A stretch of DNA of 23,803 bases from Actinomycetota bacterium (lineage in GTDB: Bacteria; Actinomycetota; Acidimicrobiia; Acidimicrobiales; JAHWLA01), in the NCBI GenBank assembly GCA_019347595.1, contig JAHWLA010000011.1, forward strand, positions 1 to 23,803, given 5' to 3'. A model generated the notes under the pieces. It was not told where the DNA came from, did no database searches, and saw only the letters and a program-made list of their open reading frames with translations. Both the position numbers and the translations under genes were made by a program. This document shows, piece by piece, positions 7,559 to 15,696 of this stretch; the first letter of the stretch is position 1, and each line of letters starts with the position of its first letter.

Positions 7559-8776
7559 GTGTCCGTGTTCTCCCTCGATCTCGACGAGGACCAGCTCCAG
7601 ATCCAGAAGTGGGTCCACGACTTCGCCGAGGACGTCATCCGCCCCGCCGCCCACGAGTGGGACGAGCGGGAGGAGACGCCCTGGCCCGTCATCGAGCAGG
7701 CGGCCGAAATCGGTCTGTATTCCATGGACTTCTTCTCGAACGTCTTCGCCGACGCGTCGGGAGTGCTCATGCCGGTCGTGCTTGAAGAGCTCTTCTGGGG
7801 CGACGCGGGCATCGGGCTCAGCATCGTGGGCACCACCCTCGGCGTGGCGGGCATCTTCTCCAACGGCACGCCCGAGCAGGTGATGGAGTGGGTGCCGCAA
7901 TGCTTCCGGGGCGAGGACGACAAGCTCAACCTGGCCGCCTTCGCCGTGTCCGAGCCCGACGCCGGGTCGGACGTGTCGTCGCTGCGCACCCGGGCCGTCT
8001 ACGACGAGGCCAAGGACGAGTGGGTGCTCAACGGCACCAAGACGTGGATCACCAACGGCGGCATCGCCGACATCTATGTGGTGGTGGCGTCGGTGGAGCC
8101 GGGGCTGGGGTCGCGGGGGCAGGCGTCGTTCGTGGTGCCGCCGGGCACGCCGGGCATCCGCCAGGGCCAGAAGTTCAAGAAGCACGGCATCCGCGCCTCG
8201 CACACCGCCGAGGTGGTGCTGGAGGACTGCCGGGTGCCGGGCCGCTGCCTGCTCGGTGGCAAGGAGAAGCTCGACGAGCGCATCGCCCGGGCCCGTGAGG
8301 GCCAGTCGGCCCGCCCCCAGGCGGCCATGGCGACCTTCGAGGCGTCGAGGCCCGCGGTGGGCGCGCAGGCGGTCGGCATCGCCCGCGCGGCCTACGAGTA
8401 CGCGCTGGAGTACGCCAAGGAGCGCAAGCAGTTCGGCCGGGCGATCATCGAGAACCAGGCCATCGCCTTCAAGCTGGCCGACATGAAGACGGCGATCGAC
8501 GCCGCCCGGCTGCTGGTGTGGCGGGCGGCGTGGATGGGCCGCACAGGGCAGACCTTCACAGCGGGCGAGGGCTCGATGTCGAAGCTGTTCGCAGGCGAGA
8601 CGGCCGTGAAGGTCACCGAGGAGGCCATCCAGATCCTCGGTGGTTACGGGTACGTGCGTGAGTACCCGGTGGAGCGGTGGCACCGCGACGCCAAGATCTA
8701 CACGATCTTCGAGGGCACCTCGGAGATCCAGCGGCTCGTCATCAGCCGCGCCATCTCGGGCATCCACATCAAGTAG
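7559..8776 (+). CDS. Acyl-CoA dehydrogenase
   Basis: A 405-residue FAD enzyme that introduces the alpha-beta double bond into an acyl-CoA. FAVSEPDAGSD (128-138) is acyl-CoA dehydrogenase signature 1, ITNG (164-167) is the FAD-binding strand, and IYTIFEGTSEIQR (380-392) carries the catalytic base E385. The GTG start at 7559 has a perfect AGGAGG at 7547-7552 with six-base spacing. It lies 26 bases after the GH32 gene and could be read from the same transcript, but codes for a different pathway, so it may have its own promoter. It supplies the missing first step for the beta-oxidation operon at 12034-14964. Chain-length specificity is not evident. Confidence 0.95.
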   Translation: MSVFSLDLDEDQLQIQKWVHDFAEDVIRPAAHEWDEREETPWPVIEQAAEIGLYSMDFFSNVFADASGVLMPVVLEELFWGDAGIGLSIVGTTLGVAGIFSNGTPEQVMEWVPQCFRGEDDKLNLAAFAVSEPDAGSDVSSLRTRAVYDEAKDEWVLNGTKTWITNGGIADIYVVVASVEPGLGSRGQASFVVPPGTPGIRQGQKFKKHGIRASHTAEVVLEDCRVPGRCLLGGKEKLDERIARAREGQSARPQAAMATFEASRPAVGAQAVGIARAAYEYALEYAKERKQFGRAIIENQAIAFKLADMKTAIDAARLLVWRAAWMGRTGQTFTAGEGSMSKLFAGETAVKVTEEAIQILGGYGYVREYPVERWHRDAKIYTIFEGTSEIQRLVISRAISGIHIK

Positions 8777-9006
8777 CGAGCAGGCGGCCCAGGACGCCAT
8801 CGCGATCGCGAGGCGAAGCAGTGTTCCAACCACCACGCCGGTGCGGTTCGATGACAGGTCCGCGTCGCCCGGGACGCCGCCCGTGTCTTCGGTCCGAGCC
8901 GGCACACGCTCCTGCTCCGACTCGATCTGTATGCGGCATCGGGCGACCGCGCGATTCCTTTACCGCTGGGTCGCCAAGCTCGAGGTCGTCGCCTGCTGAA
9001 CCGCGG
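8777..9006. other. Convergent intergenic region, no gene seen
   Basis: This 230-base gap separates the convergent acyl-CoA dehydrogenase and E1 genes. No reading frame here looks coding. A weak imperfect hairpin (CCGCGGCT-ACG-AGCCTGCGG, 9001-9020, one bulge) overlaps the E1 stop, without a T-tract. A GCGATCGC palindrome lies near 8802. A terminator is expected here but none is convincing. Confidence 0.5.
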
Positions 9007-11013
9007 CTACGAGCCTGCGGCCGTGATGACGGTAGGCCACGCCGTGGCGGCGACGAGGGCGCGGCAGTAGCCGGCCACGCGCTCGGCGTCGGGCACCAAG
9101 GCGGCCTGTAGGACGGGCGCCGATGGCATGCGCACATCGGGCGTGGCGACTCGGCGGACAGGCCCGCGGAGGATGTCGAAGTGGCGCTCGTGGATGCCGG
9201 CCGCGACCTCGGCGCCGAAGCCCCCGGTGACGTTCGCTTCGTGACAGACGACGACGCGGCCTTCGGTCGCCTGGACCAAGGCGTCGATGGCGTCCACGTC
9301 GAGCGGGCGCAGCCAGCGCAGGTCGAGGACGGCGACGGAGAGGCCCTCCTGCTCGAGGTCGGCTGCCGCCTCCATGGCCACATCCACCTGCGTGCCCCAC
9401 GTGATGATGCCCACGTCGCTGCCCGGGCGCCGCAGGCGGGCGCCACCGATCCCTTCATGTTCAACATCGACCTCGCCCACCGTCTGGTAGAGCGAGCGGG
9501 CCTCGATGAGGACCACCGGATCGTTGCTCGCGATCGCTGCCGACAACATGCGGTAGGCATCGCGCGGCGTGGAGGGCAGGCCCACGCGCAGTCCCGGGAT
9601 GTGGGCGAGCAGCGCCTCGAGGCTCTGCGAGTGCTGGGCGCACGACCCGGGCGTGACGCCCTGTTGCGTGCGCACGACGAGCGGCGCCTGAAGCGTGCCG
9701 CGGCTGATGTAGCGCACGTTGGCGGCTTGGTTCACCAGTTGGTCGAGCGCCACCAGGAGGAAGTCGGCCCACATGATCTCGACGACCGGCCGTAGCCCCG
9801 AGAGCGCCGAGCCCACGGCGGCGCCGAGGATGGCGGCTTCGGCGATGGGGGTGTCGAACACTCTGTCGGCGCCGAACTGGCGGCGGAGGCCCCGCGTCAC
9901 TCCGAAGATCCCCCCGGCCTCGCTGACGTCCTCGCCGAACACGACCACGGACGGGTCCTTTTCCATGGCGTGTCGAAGGCTCAGGTTCACCGCCTGCCAG
10001 TACGGCACCTCTTTCGTCGGCTCGGCCGCAGTCCGCGCGGCCCCGGTTGTCACCGCCACGATGCCTTCGTCGACGTGGTCGCGTGCGGTCGCCGGGTCGG
10101 GCGCCGGCATCACGCGCACCCGGTCCGTCGCCGCGTCGATCCTCGAAGCGGCACGCTCCTCGGCGGCGTCGAGCTCGGCGGCGGTCGCGGCGCCGCTCGC
10201 CACCAGCGCCTGTCGCAACCGCGGGATCGGGTCGCCCGCCTCGGCCGCCTGCTGGTCCTCCTTGGGCCGGTAGTGCTGGATGTCGCGGTTGTAGTGGCCC
10301 CACAACCGGACGGTGCGGCACTCGATGAAGCGGGGGCCCGCCCCGGCCCGAGCATCGCCCACGGCCCGGGCGACGGCTTCGTGCACGGCATCCGGGTCGC
10401 AGCCGTCGACCTCGCGGGCGTCGATGCCGTACGCCGCCACGCGCTCGGTGATCGACCCTCGCACGGTCGCGGTGATCGGCGTCATCTCCGACCACCCGTT
10501 GTTCTCGCACACGACGACGAGCGGCAACGCCCGCGCCGCCGCGAACACGAGGCCCTCGTGGAGCGCGCCCTGGTTTATGGCCCCGTCGCCGACGGACACG
10601 AGCGCCACCCGCTGCTGACGCTGCACCGACGCCGCCAAGGCGACGCCGGCCGCGATGGGCACGCCCGCCCCCACGATCGAGTTCTCGCCGAGAAAGCGGA
10701 ACTGCGGGGCGTGCAGATAGGCCGATCCGCCCCGCCCGCCGTTGATCCCCTCGGCCCGCTGGCAGATCTCCGCCAGCAGCGCTTCCTCAGGCACGCCGCA
10801 GGCCAGTGCCCACCCATGGCCCCGGTAGGTCGCGAGGACGCGGTCCGTCTCGCCCAGTGCTGCGACGGCGCCGACGGGGATCGCTTCCTGGCCCGCGCAC
10901 GGGTGCACCGACCCGGCGATCACGCCTTCGGCCGCCAGCTCCAGGCACCGCTTCTCGAACCGACGGATGAGGGACATCCGTTCGTAGGCCCCTACCAGGT
11001 CGAGGCTGGGCAT
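9007..11013 (-). CDS. Fused alpha-beta E1 component of a 2-oxoacid dehydrogenase (thiamine diphosphate-dependent)
   Basis: A 668-residue protein joining both E1 subunits. Residues 1 to about 315 are the alpha part, with the thiamine-diphosphate motif GDGAIN (142-147) ending in NN (171-172). About 335-668 are the beta part, with VVFGEDV (357-363; E361 is the Glu that activates the cofactor) and the C-terminal transketolase domain. Family members decarboxylate pyruvate, acetoin or branched-chain 2-oxoacids and pass the acyl group to an E2 lipoyl protein. ATG 11013 has GGAGG (reverse strand, 11026-11022) eight bases upstream; the frame extends further but lacks such support. No E2 or E3 gene is in the window, so it must use partners encoded elsewhere. 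It is divergent from an IclR regulator that may control it. Confidence 0.9.
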   Translation of the reverse strand: MPSLDLVGAYERMSLIRRFEKRCLELAAEGVIAGSVHPCAGQEAIPVGAVAALGETDRVLATYRGHGWALACGVPEEALLAEICQRAEGINGGRGGSAYLHAPQFRFLGENSIVGAGVPIAAGVALAASVQRQQRVALVSVGDGAINQGALHEGLVFAAARALPLVVVCENNGWSEMTPITATVRGSITERVAAYGIDAREVDGCDPDAVHEAVARAVGDARAGAGPRFIECRTVRLWGHYNRDIQHYRPKEDQQAAEAGDPIPRLRQALVASGAATAAELDAAEERAASRIDAATDRVRVMPAPDPATARDHVDEGIVAVTTGAARTAAEPTKEVPYWQAVNLSLRHAMEKDPSVVVFGEDVSEAGGIFGVTRGLRRQFGADRVFDTPIAEAAILGAAVGSALSGLRPVVEIMWADFLLVALDQLVNQAANVRYISRGTLQAPLVVRTQQGVTPGSCAQHSQSLEALLAHIPGLRVGLPSTPRDAYRMLSAAIASNDPVVLIEARSLYQTVGEVDVEHEGIGGARLRRPGSDVGIITWGTQVDVAMEAAADLEQEGLSVAVLDLRWLRPLDVDAIDALVQATEGRVVVCHEANVTGGFGAEVAAGIHERHFDILRGPVRRVATPDVRMPSAPVLQAALVPDAERVAGYCRALVAATAWPTVITAAGS

Positions 11014-11096
11014 TGATGCGTCCTCCGTCGTCGGTGTTGGTCGGGCCCCGGGACCGCCTGAGAACAGGAAGGTCGGGGACCGCGTCCGGCTTTCAC

Positions 11097-11121
11097 TATG
11101 CTGAATAACGTTTCGCAACGT
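11097..11121. promoter_or_regulatory. Candidate IclR operator and -10 box in the E1/IclR divergent region
   Basis: ACGTTTCGCAACGT (11108-11121) is a 14-bp palindrome with one mismatched pair, lying in the only AT-rich patch between the divergent genes. TATGCT (11097-11102) fits a forward -10 box whose start point would fall at the palindrome edge. Binding here could repress the IclR gene and act on the E1 gene. Only one site is present, so support is limited. Confidence 0.4.
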
Positions 11122-11162
11122 AGAACAATACTCCACGAGGGCCCCATCGGGCCGAGGACGCC

Positions 11163-11963
11163 ATGACGCCAAAGACCGACTCGATGCCGCGACGCACCGA
11201 GCGCACCCCCCATGTGCAGTCCGTCGAACGAGCTGCCGTGCTGCTCCAGTTGGTCGCCTCGGGCGTCACCGCCGGCACATGCACGGATCTCGCAGCCAGG
11301 GCGGGCCTGGCCGTGCCCACTGCGCACCACCTGCTCGGCACCCTCGTGAAGGTCGGTCTCCTCGCCCGTGACAGCCGTTCCGGCTACCTGTTGGGCCCCG
11401 CCGTGGCCGCCCTCGGCGACGCCTACGAACGGCAGGAGGCGGTGCCCGACTACCTGGTCGGCCCGCTCCACGAGTTGGCCAGGACCACCGGCGAGACGAG
11501 CTACCTCTGCGCCTGGCGGCGTGGCGCGATCCAGATGCTGTCCCGGGTCGAAGGGACCTCGCCGGTGCGGGTGTCCGTGCCTGCCGCCGGGCGCTACCAC
11601 GACGCCCATGCCCGTGCCGCAGGCAAAATCATGTTGGCGTTCGGCGCCGACGCTGCGCGCGAGCGGTACCTGCGCGAGAGCCCGCTCCACCCGTTGACGC
11701 CCCACACCATCACGAGCCCCGACCGGCTCGAGGAGGAGCTGGCGGAGGTGCGCCGTCGGGGAGTCGCGTTCGACGAAGAGGAGTTCGTGCCCGGTGTGGC
11801 GTGCATCGCCGTCCCGGTGCGGCACGGGGACGTCCTTGTCGGCGCGTATGCGGTATCGGCGCCCGTCCACCGCTACCACGAGCGCTGTGAGGACCTGACC
11901 TCGGTACTCCAGTCGGCGGCCCAGTCGGCAGTGACGAGCATCGGCCAGAACGACGCCCAGTGA
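11163..11963 (+). CDS. IclR-family transcriptional regulator
   Basis: A 266-residue protein of standard IclR length. The winged helix-turn-helix is at about residues 18-80 (QSVERAAVLLQLVASG, then CTDLAARAGLAVPTAHHLL), followed by the GAF-like effector domain with the late segment EEEFVPGVACIAVPVRHGD, typical of IclR C-terminal domains. ATG 11163 has GAGG at 11154-11157; an alternative ATG at 11184 would trim seven residues. It is divergent from the E1 fusion and sits just upstream of the thiolase operon, so it may sense an acyl or oxo-acid intermediate and control one or both. That assignment is inferred from position only. Confidence 0.93.
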   Translation: MTPKTDSMPRRTERTPHVQSVERAAVLLQLVASGVTAGTCTDLAARAGLAVPTAHHLLGTLVKVGLLARDSRSGYLLGPAVAALGDAYERQEAVPDYLVGPLHELARTTGETSYLCAWRRGAIQMLSRVEGTSPVRVSVPAAGRYHDAHARAAGKIMLAFGADAARERYLRESPLHPLTPHTITSPDRLEEELAEVRRRGVAFDEEEFVPGVACIAVPVRHGDVLVGAYAVSAPVHRYHERCEDLTSVLQSAAQSAVTSIGQNDAQ

Positions 11964-11977
11964 CGTAACTCAAATAA

Positions 11978-12006
11978 TTGACCCACTTAAACAACCTTGG
12001 GATACT
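11978..12006 (+). promoter_or_regulatory. Sigma-A-type promoter of the beta-oxidation operon
   Basis: TTGACC (11978-11983), exactly 17 bases, then GATACT (12001-12006) lie in a conspicuously AT-rich stretch of an otherwise very GC-rich region. Transcription would start near 12013, leaving a 21-base leader with GGAGG at 12023-12027. A TCAA-N4-TTGA inverted repeat (11970-11981) overlaps the -35 box and could bind a regulator. Confidence 0.7.
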
Positions 12007-12033
12007 CGGGCCCGACTTCGCAGGAGGAGAGCA

Positions 12034-13224
12034 ATGAGCAACCGCGTCTTCGTGATCGGCGTCGGGATGACCAAGTTCGAGAAGCCCGGGGGGCGCGACT
12101 GGGACTACCCGGACATGGGGCGCGAGGCGGGGGAGCGAGCCTTGGCCGACGCGGGCATCGACTACTCGCTGATCGAGCAGGCCGTCGTCGGCTACGTCTA
12201 CGGCGACTCCACCTGCGGGCAGCGCGCGCTCTACGAGCTCGGCATGACGGGGATCCCCTGCATCAACGTCAACAACAACTGCTCGACCGGCTCGTCGGCC
12301 CTCTACACCGCTCGCAACTACGTGCGGGGAGGGATCGCCGACTGCGTGCTCGCCCTCGGCTTCGAGAAGATGGAGCGCGGCAGCCTCAAGGGCCACTTTT
12401 CCGATCGCACGCCGCCGATGAAGCGGCTCATCAAGGAGATGTGGGGACGCCGGGAGCGGGCCGAGGCTCCTGTCGCGCCGCAGATGTTCGGCAACGCAGG
12501 CCGTGAGTACATGGAACGCTACGGCGCCACCCGCGAGACGTTCGCCAAGATCGCCGTGAAGAACCACCGGCACTCGGTGAACAACCCCAACTCGCAGTTC
12601 CGCGACGAGTACAGCCTCGACGAGATCCTCGCCGCTCCGATGATCTACGACCCGCTGACGAAGCTGCAGTGCTGCCCCACCTCGGACGGCGGGGCTGCGG
12701 CAGTGCTGGCGAGCGAGCGCTTCGTCCGTGAGCACGACCTGTGGGACCAGGCGGTGGAGATCGTGGGCCAGGCCATGACGACCGACACGCCCGAGACCTT
12801 CGACGGCAGCGACATGGGCATCGTCGGCTACCACTACGCCAAGAAGGCCGCCCTCATGGTCTACGAGGAGTCGGGCCTCGGCCCCGAGGACGTGCAGGTC
12901 ATCGAGTTGCACGACTGCTTCAGCGCCAACGAACTGGTGACCTACGAGGCCCTCGGCCTGTGCGAGCCCGGCAAGGCCCACCTGCTCGTGGAGGAAGAGG
13001 CCACGACCTACGGCGGGCGCTGGGTGGTCAACCCGTCGGGCGGCCTCATCTCCAAGGGTCACCCGCTGGGCGCGACCGGGCTGGCGCAGTGCGCGGAGCT
13101 GACGTGGCAGCTTCGGGGCACCGCGGACAAGCGGCAGGTGCCGTCGGTGAAGGCGGCACTCCAGCACAACATCGGCCTCGGCGGCGCCGCCGTCGTGACC
13201 ATGTACACCAAGGCGTCGCGCTGA
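12034..13224 (+). CDS. SCPx-type thiolase (lipid-transfer protein family)
   Basis: A 396-residue thiolase-fold protein. C83 in NNNCSTGSSAL is the acyl-accepting nucleophile, with H293 in HDCFSANE and H343 in SKGHPLGATG. The C-terminal motif is QHNIGLGGA (377-385) where bacterial thiolases carry CxG; this Asn-containing form is what eukaryotic SCPx thiolase and actinobacterial lipid-transfer thiolases have. Such enzymes cleave branched 3-oxoacyl-CoA or carry out retro-aldol/thiolytic cleavage of sterol side chains. GGAGG lies seven bases before ATG 12034. It leads a four-gene operon with an SDR and two MaoC-fold proteins, completing a beta-oxidation set. No DUF35 partner is present, which distinguishes it from the Ltp2 sterol aldolase arrangement. 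Confidence 0.9.
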   Translation: MSNRVFVIGVGMTKFEKPGGRDWDYPDMGREAGERALADAGIDYSLIEQAVVGYVYGDSTCGQRALYELGMTGIPCINVNNNCSTGSSALYTARNYVRGGIADCVLALGFEKMERGSLKGHFSDRTPPMKRLIKEMWGRRERAEAPVAPQMFGNAGREYMERYGATRETFAKIAVKNHRHSVNNPNSQFRDEYSLDEILAAPMIYDPLTKLQCCPTSDGGAAAVLASERFVREHDLWDQAVEIVGQAMTTDTPETFDGSDMGIVGYHYAKKAALMVYEESGLGPEDVQVIELHDCFSANELVTYEALGLCEPGKAHLLVEEEATTYGGRWVVNPSGGLISKGHPLGATGLAQCAELTWQLRGTADKRQVPSVKAALQHNIGLGGAAVVTMYTKASR

Positions 13225-14129
13225 TGGCGGCTCTCGAGGGCCGTGTGTGCGTCATCACCGGCGCGGGAAACGGGATCGGGCGGCATCATGCGCTGCTATT
13301 CGCCCGGGAGGGCGCCCACGTCGTGGTCAACGATGTCGGCGGCCAGGGCGACGGCACCGGGTCGGATGCGACCGCCGCGCAGCGCGTCGTCGACGAGATC
13401 CTGGCTGCCGGCGGCACGGCCGTGGCGTCCACCGACTCGGTCGCCTCGTGGGACGGGGCCCGTCGCATCGTGGACACGGCGGTCGACACCTTCGGCGACC
13501 TCCATGTCGTCGTGAACAACGCAGGCATCCTGCGAGACCGCACGATCGTCAACATGACCGAAGAGGATTTCGACTCCGTCGTCGCCGTCCACCTCAAGGG
13601 CACGCTCAACGTCACCCGCTGGGCAGCTTCCTATTGGCGGGACCGCACGAAGGCAGGCGAGACGGCGGACCGCGCCATCGTGAACACGTCCTCGGCGGCA
13701 GGCCTGCACGGCAGCGCGGGCCAAGCCAACTACGCGGCGGCCAAGGCCGGCATCGCCGCCATGACGATCGTCGCCGGTCGGGAGCTCCCGCGCTACGGCG
13801 CCCGGGCCAACTGCATCGCGCCGGTCGCCCGCACGCGGCTGACCTCCGGGCTACCCGCCATCGGCGAGCTCATGAACAAGCCCACGTTCGACCCCGAGCA
13901 CGTCTCGCCGCTGGTGGCGGCGCTGGCCGCGGCCGACTGCCCGTTCAACGGGCAGGTGTTTTCCGTCATGGGCGCGTCGGTGGGGATCTACGCGGGCTGG
14001 TCGATCGCAGAAGAAGTGGACCACGAGGAGCGCTGGACGGTGGCCGAGCTGATCCGGGCCATGGACAAGCTGCCTCGCCACATCAAGGTCAACACGCAAC
14101 TGGCGAAGCTTGCGGAGGCGTCGAAGTGA
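13224..14129 (+). CDS. Short-chain dehydrogenase, MFE-2-like 3-hydroxyacyl-CoA dehydrogenase
   Basis: A 301-residue SDR. The cofactor motif TGAGNGIG is at 12-19, followed by a VVVNDVGG segment whose Asp after the second strand suggests NAD+. NNAG is at 98-101; the catalytic Ser (156/157), Tyr170 and Lys174 lie in the SSAAGLHGSAGQANYAAAK block. The NDVGG and GQANYAAAKAG features are those of the dehydrogenase domain of peroxisomal multifunctional enzyme type 2, which oxidises (3R)-hydroxyacyl-CoA. The start ATG overlaps the thiolase stop by one base (TGATG), so translation is coupled. The roughly 55-residue extension after the SDR core (about 245-301) resembles the linker seen in MFE-2-type proteins. 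With the MaoC proteins that follow it would form the R-specific hydratase/dehydrogenase steps. Confidence 0.88.
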   Translation: MAALEGRVCVITGAGNGIGRHHALLFAREGAHVVVNDVGGQGDGTGSDATAAQRVVDEILAAGGTAVASTDSVASWDGARRIVDTAVDTFGDLHVVVNNAGILRDRTIVNMTEEDFDSVVAVHLKGTLNVTRWAASYWRDRTKAGETADRAIVNTSSAAGLHGSAGQANYAAAKAGIAAMTIVAGRELPRYGARANCIAPVARTRLTSGLPAIGELMNKPTFDPEHVSPLVAALAAADCPFNGQVFSVMGASVGIYAGWSIAEEVDHEERWTVAELIRAMDKLPRHIKVNTQLAKLAEASK

Positions 14130-14539
14130 GCTACGAGGTACCCCTGGAACGCGGCAAGTTCCGCGAGTTCGCGCTGGCCACAAAGGCCGAGTCGGTGGCG
14201 CACTTCACCGACGACCCCGTCATGCCGGCCACCTTCCTCACCGTGGCCCGGCTGATGTGGGAGCCAAAGGACCAGAACCCCATGGCGGGCGCCGGCCTCG
14301 ACCGGCGTCGTGTCCTCCACGGTGAGGAGGAGTACGCCTTCCACGGTCCGCCGCCCCGGGCCGGGCAGACGCTGACGGTGGAGTCGCGGCTCGACGAGCA
14401 GTGGGAGAAGACGGGCAAGCGGGGCGGCGTCATGCGCTTCGTGCGCGTCCTCACCGAGTTCCGCGACGAAACGGGCGCGCTCGTGGCCGAGCAGCGCTCG
14501 ACCGCGATCGAGACCGCTCGCGCGCCGAAGGAGGCTTGA
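14126..14539 (+). CDS. MaoC-like N-terminal hot-dog subunit (FAS1-like dehydratase domain)
   Basis: A 137-residue single hot-dog-fold protein of the MaoC N-terminal type, recognised from the start FREFALATKAESVAHF, the PATFLTVARLMW segment and the HGEEEYAFHGPPPRAGQTL block. It lacks the D-x-N-P-x-H hydratase motif, as expected for the non-catalytic half. Translation starts at GTG 14126, overlapping the SDR stop by four bases (GTGA). It is followed after two bases by the catalytic partner, so the two very likely form a heterodimeric (3R)-specific enoyl-CoA hydratase, as in actinobacterial MaoC-pair systems. The partner relation is inferred from family knowledge and spacing. Confidence 0.85.
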   Translation: MSYEVPLERGKFREFALATKAESVAHFTDDPVMPATFLTVARLMWEPKDQNPMAGAGLDRRRVLHGEEEYAFHGPPPRAGQTLTVESRLDEQWEKTGKRGGVMRFVRVLTEFRDETGALVAEQRSTAIETARAPKEA

Positions 14540-14541
14540 TC

Positions 14542-14964
14542 GTGGGCACCGTGGAGACGCACTCGCTTCCCGCCGTGGGTGACTGCCTGGAACCACGTCG
14601 GTTCGGCCCACTGACCCGGACCGACTTCGTGAAGTACCAGGGCGCCTCCGGCGACTACAACCCCTTGCACCACGACGACGCCTACGCCCAGGCCTCGGGG
14701 TTCCCCATGGCCTTCTCGGTCGGGATGTACCAAGCCGGGCTCCTGGCGGCGGTGGCGACGGATTGGCTCGGCCCCGAGAACCTGCGGCGCTACGCCATGC
14801 GCTTCCGTGACCAGTGCTGGCCCGGCGACATCCTCACGTGCGATGGCGTCGTCACCGAGGTGCGGCCCGAGGAGGACGCCACCCGCGTGGTGCTCGACCT
14901 CACGTGCACCCGCCAGACGGGCGACGTGGCCGTGGCGGCCACAGCCGAGTTCGTCCTCGGCTGA
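14542..14964 (+). CDS. MaoC-family enoyl-CoA hydratase, catalytic subunit
   Basis: A 140-residue hot-dog protein containing the R-hydratase motif GASGDYNPLHHDDAYAQ (residues 34-50), with catalytic D38 and H43. It adds water to trans-2-enoyl-CoA to give (3R)-hydroxyacyl-CoA, the substrate expected for the MFE-2-like SDR upstream. GTG 14542 has a perfect AAGGAGG at 14528-14534 with seven-base spacing, located inside the end of the preceding gene. It is the last gene of the thiolase operon; no clear terminator hairpin follows. Confidence 0.9.
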   Translation: MGTVETHSLPAVGDCLEPRRFGPLTRTDFVKYQGASGDYNPLHHDDAYAQASGFPMAFSVGMYQAGLLAAVATDWLGPENLRRYAMRFRDQCWPGDILTCDGVVTEVRPEEDATRVVLDLTCTRQTGDVAVAATAEFVLG

Positions 14965-15291
14965 AGCCCGCGGCTGCGGCCGCGACCACGCTGCAGTGGA
15001 TGTGGCACGTGGGCGCCGGGTGGCCTCGTCCGTGCTCGCCGCCGGCCCCCTGCGCCGTCGGTGCGTGCCGCCGCTCGCCACCGGAGCAGAGGACGATCAG
15101 GTGTCGCCTCCGAACACCCGGTCGAGCAATCGGTTGGCGACCGGCATCGAGCAGAAAGGCCTTCACTTCGTCGCCGCCGGCCACGAGGTCGTCGGCGATG
15201 CGCATCAGGTCCTCGATGATCGCTTTCATCTCGTCCAACGAGAACGCGACGTGCCATCCCCGCCCGGCACGTTGTCCCTCCCCCGAATCGC
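14965..15291. other. Gene-poor stretch with a possible decayed reverse-strand reading frame
   Basis: No intact gene is convincing in these 327 bases. On the reverse strand, downstream of the small HTH-like gene, one frame reads SLDEMKAIIEDLMRIADD and continues through VKAFLL (about 15240 to 15150), protein-like in composition. A different frame then reads MPVANRLLDRVFGGDT and stops at 15097, which also looks like a natural C-terminus. Joining them needs one frameshift near 15147-15155. No start codon with a Shine-Dalgarno precedes the first part; TTG 15238 is the only candidate. This may be a broken small gene or chance. Confidence 0.3.
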
Positions 15292-15696
15292 TCAGGAAGC
15301 CGTCCGAAGGGCGCGCACGTCCTCCGCGCGGAACGCTCGCACTCCATCGGCGAGGTTCACCGGCACGACGCGTCCGCTTTGCACGGCAGCGACGAAGTCG
15401 TGAACTCCCAGGCCCGACTCACGAAGGGCATCGACGGGGGAGAGGAGTCCCTCGGGGACGACCTCCCGCCGGGCAATGGCACGGCGGCGGGCCCGGACCA
15501 CGTTCGGCTGGCCGATGTCGCCGATCAGTTCGCTGATCTCGCGAGAAGAGAGGCCCTCGCGATGCGCTTCCACGATCGCCGCGTCCCGTATGAGACGGGT
15601 GACGTAATCGTCGGTCCGTGCTCGCTGGTACGCCGCCTCGGCCTCGATCAGTCGCCGGCGCGCGTCTGCGGTGGTTTCCGAGCGTCGAACTGCCAT
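15292..15696 (-). CDS. Small unrecognised HTH-like protein, possibly autoregulated
   Basis: A 134-residue protein, rich in Arg, Glu and Ala. I do not recognise the family. Residues about 50-75 (GLSSREISELIGDIGQPNVV, then an Arg-rich run) look like a helix-turn-helix, and the last roughly 45 residues (from SPVDALRESGLGVHDF) look like a second small helical DNA-binding or excisionase-like unit. ATG 15696 has GGAG six bases upstream, but both start codon and GGAG lie in a perfect inverted repeat (15690-15722), suggesting operator or mRNA-hairpin autoregulation of the kind seen with antitoxins. No intact partner gene is present, although a decayed frame lies directly downstream. It stands alone between two unrelated operons. 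Confidence 0.65.
   Translation of the reverse strand: MAVRRSETTADARRRLIEAEAAYQRARTDDYVTRLIRDAAIVEAHREGLSSREISELIGDIGQPNVVRARRRAIARREVVPEGLLSPVDALRESGLGVHDFVAAVQSGRVVPVNLADGVRAFRAEDVRALRTAS

Noticed and set aside
12034..14964. A sterol side-chain cluster equivalent to ltp2-chsH1-chsH2
   Set aside because: No DUF35-containing partner is present and the SDR and MaoC types are also common in general branched acyl-CoA oxidation, so the sterol assignment is not supported.
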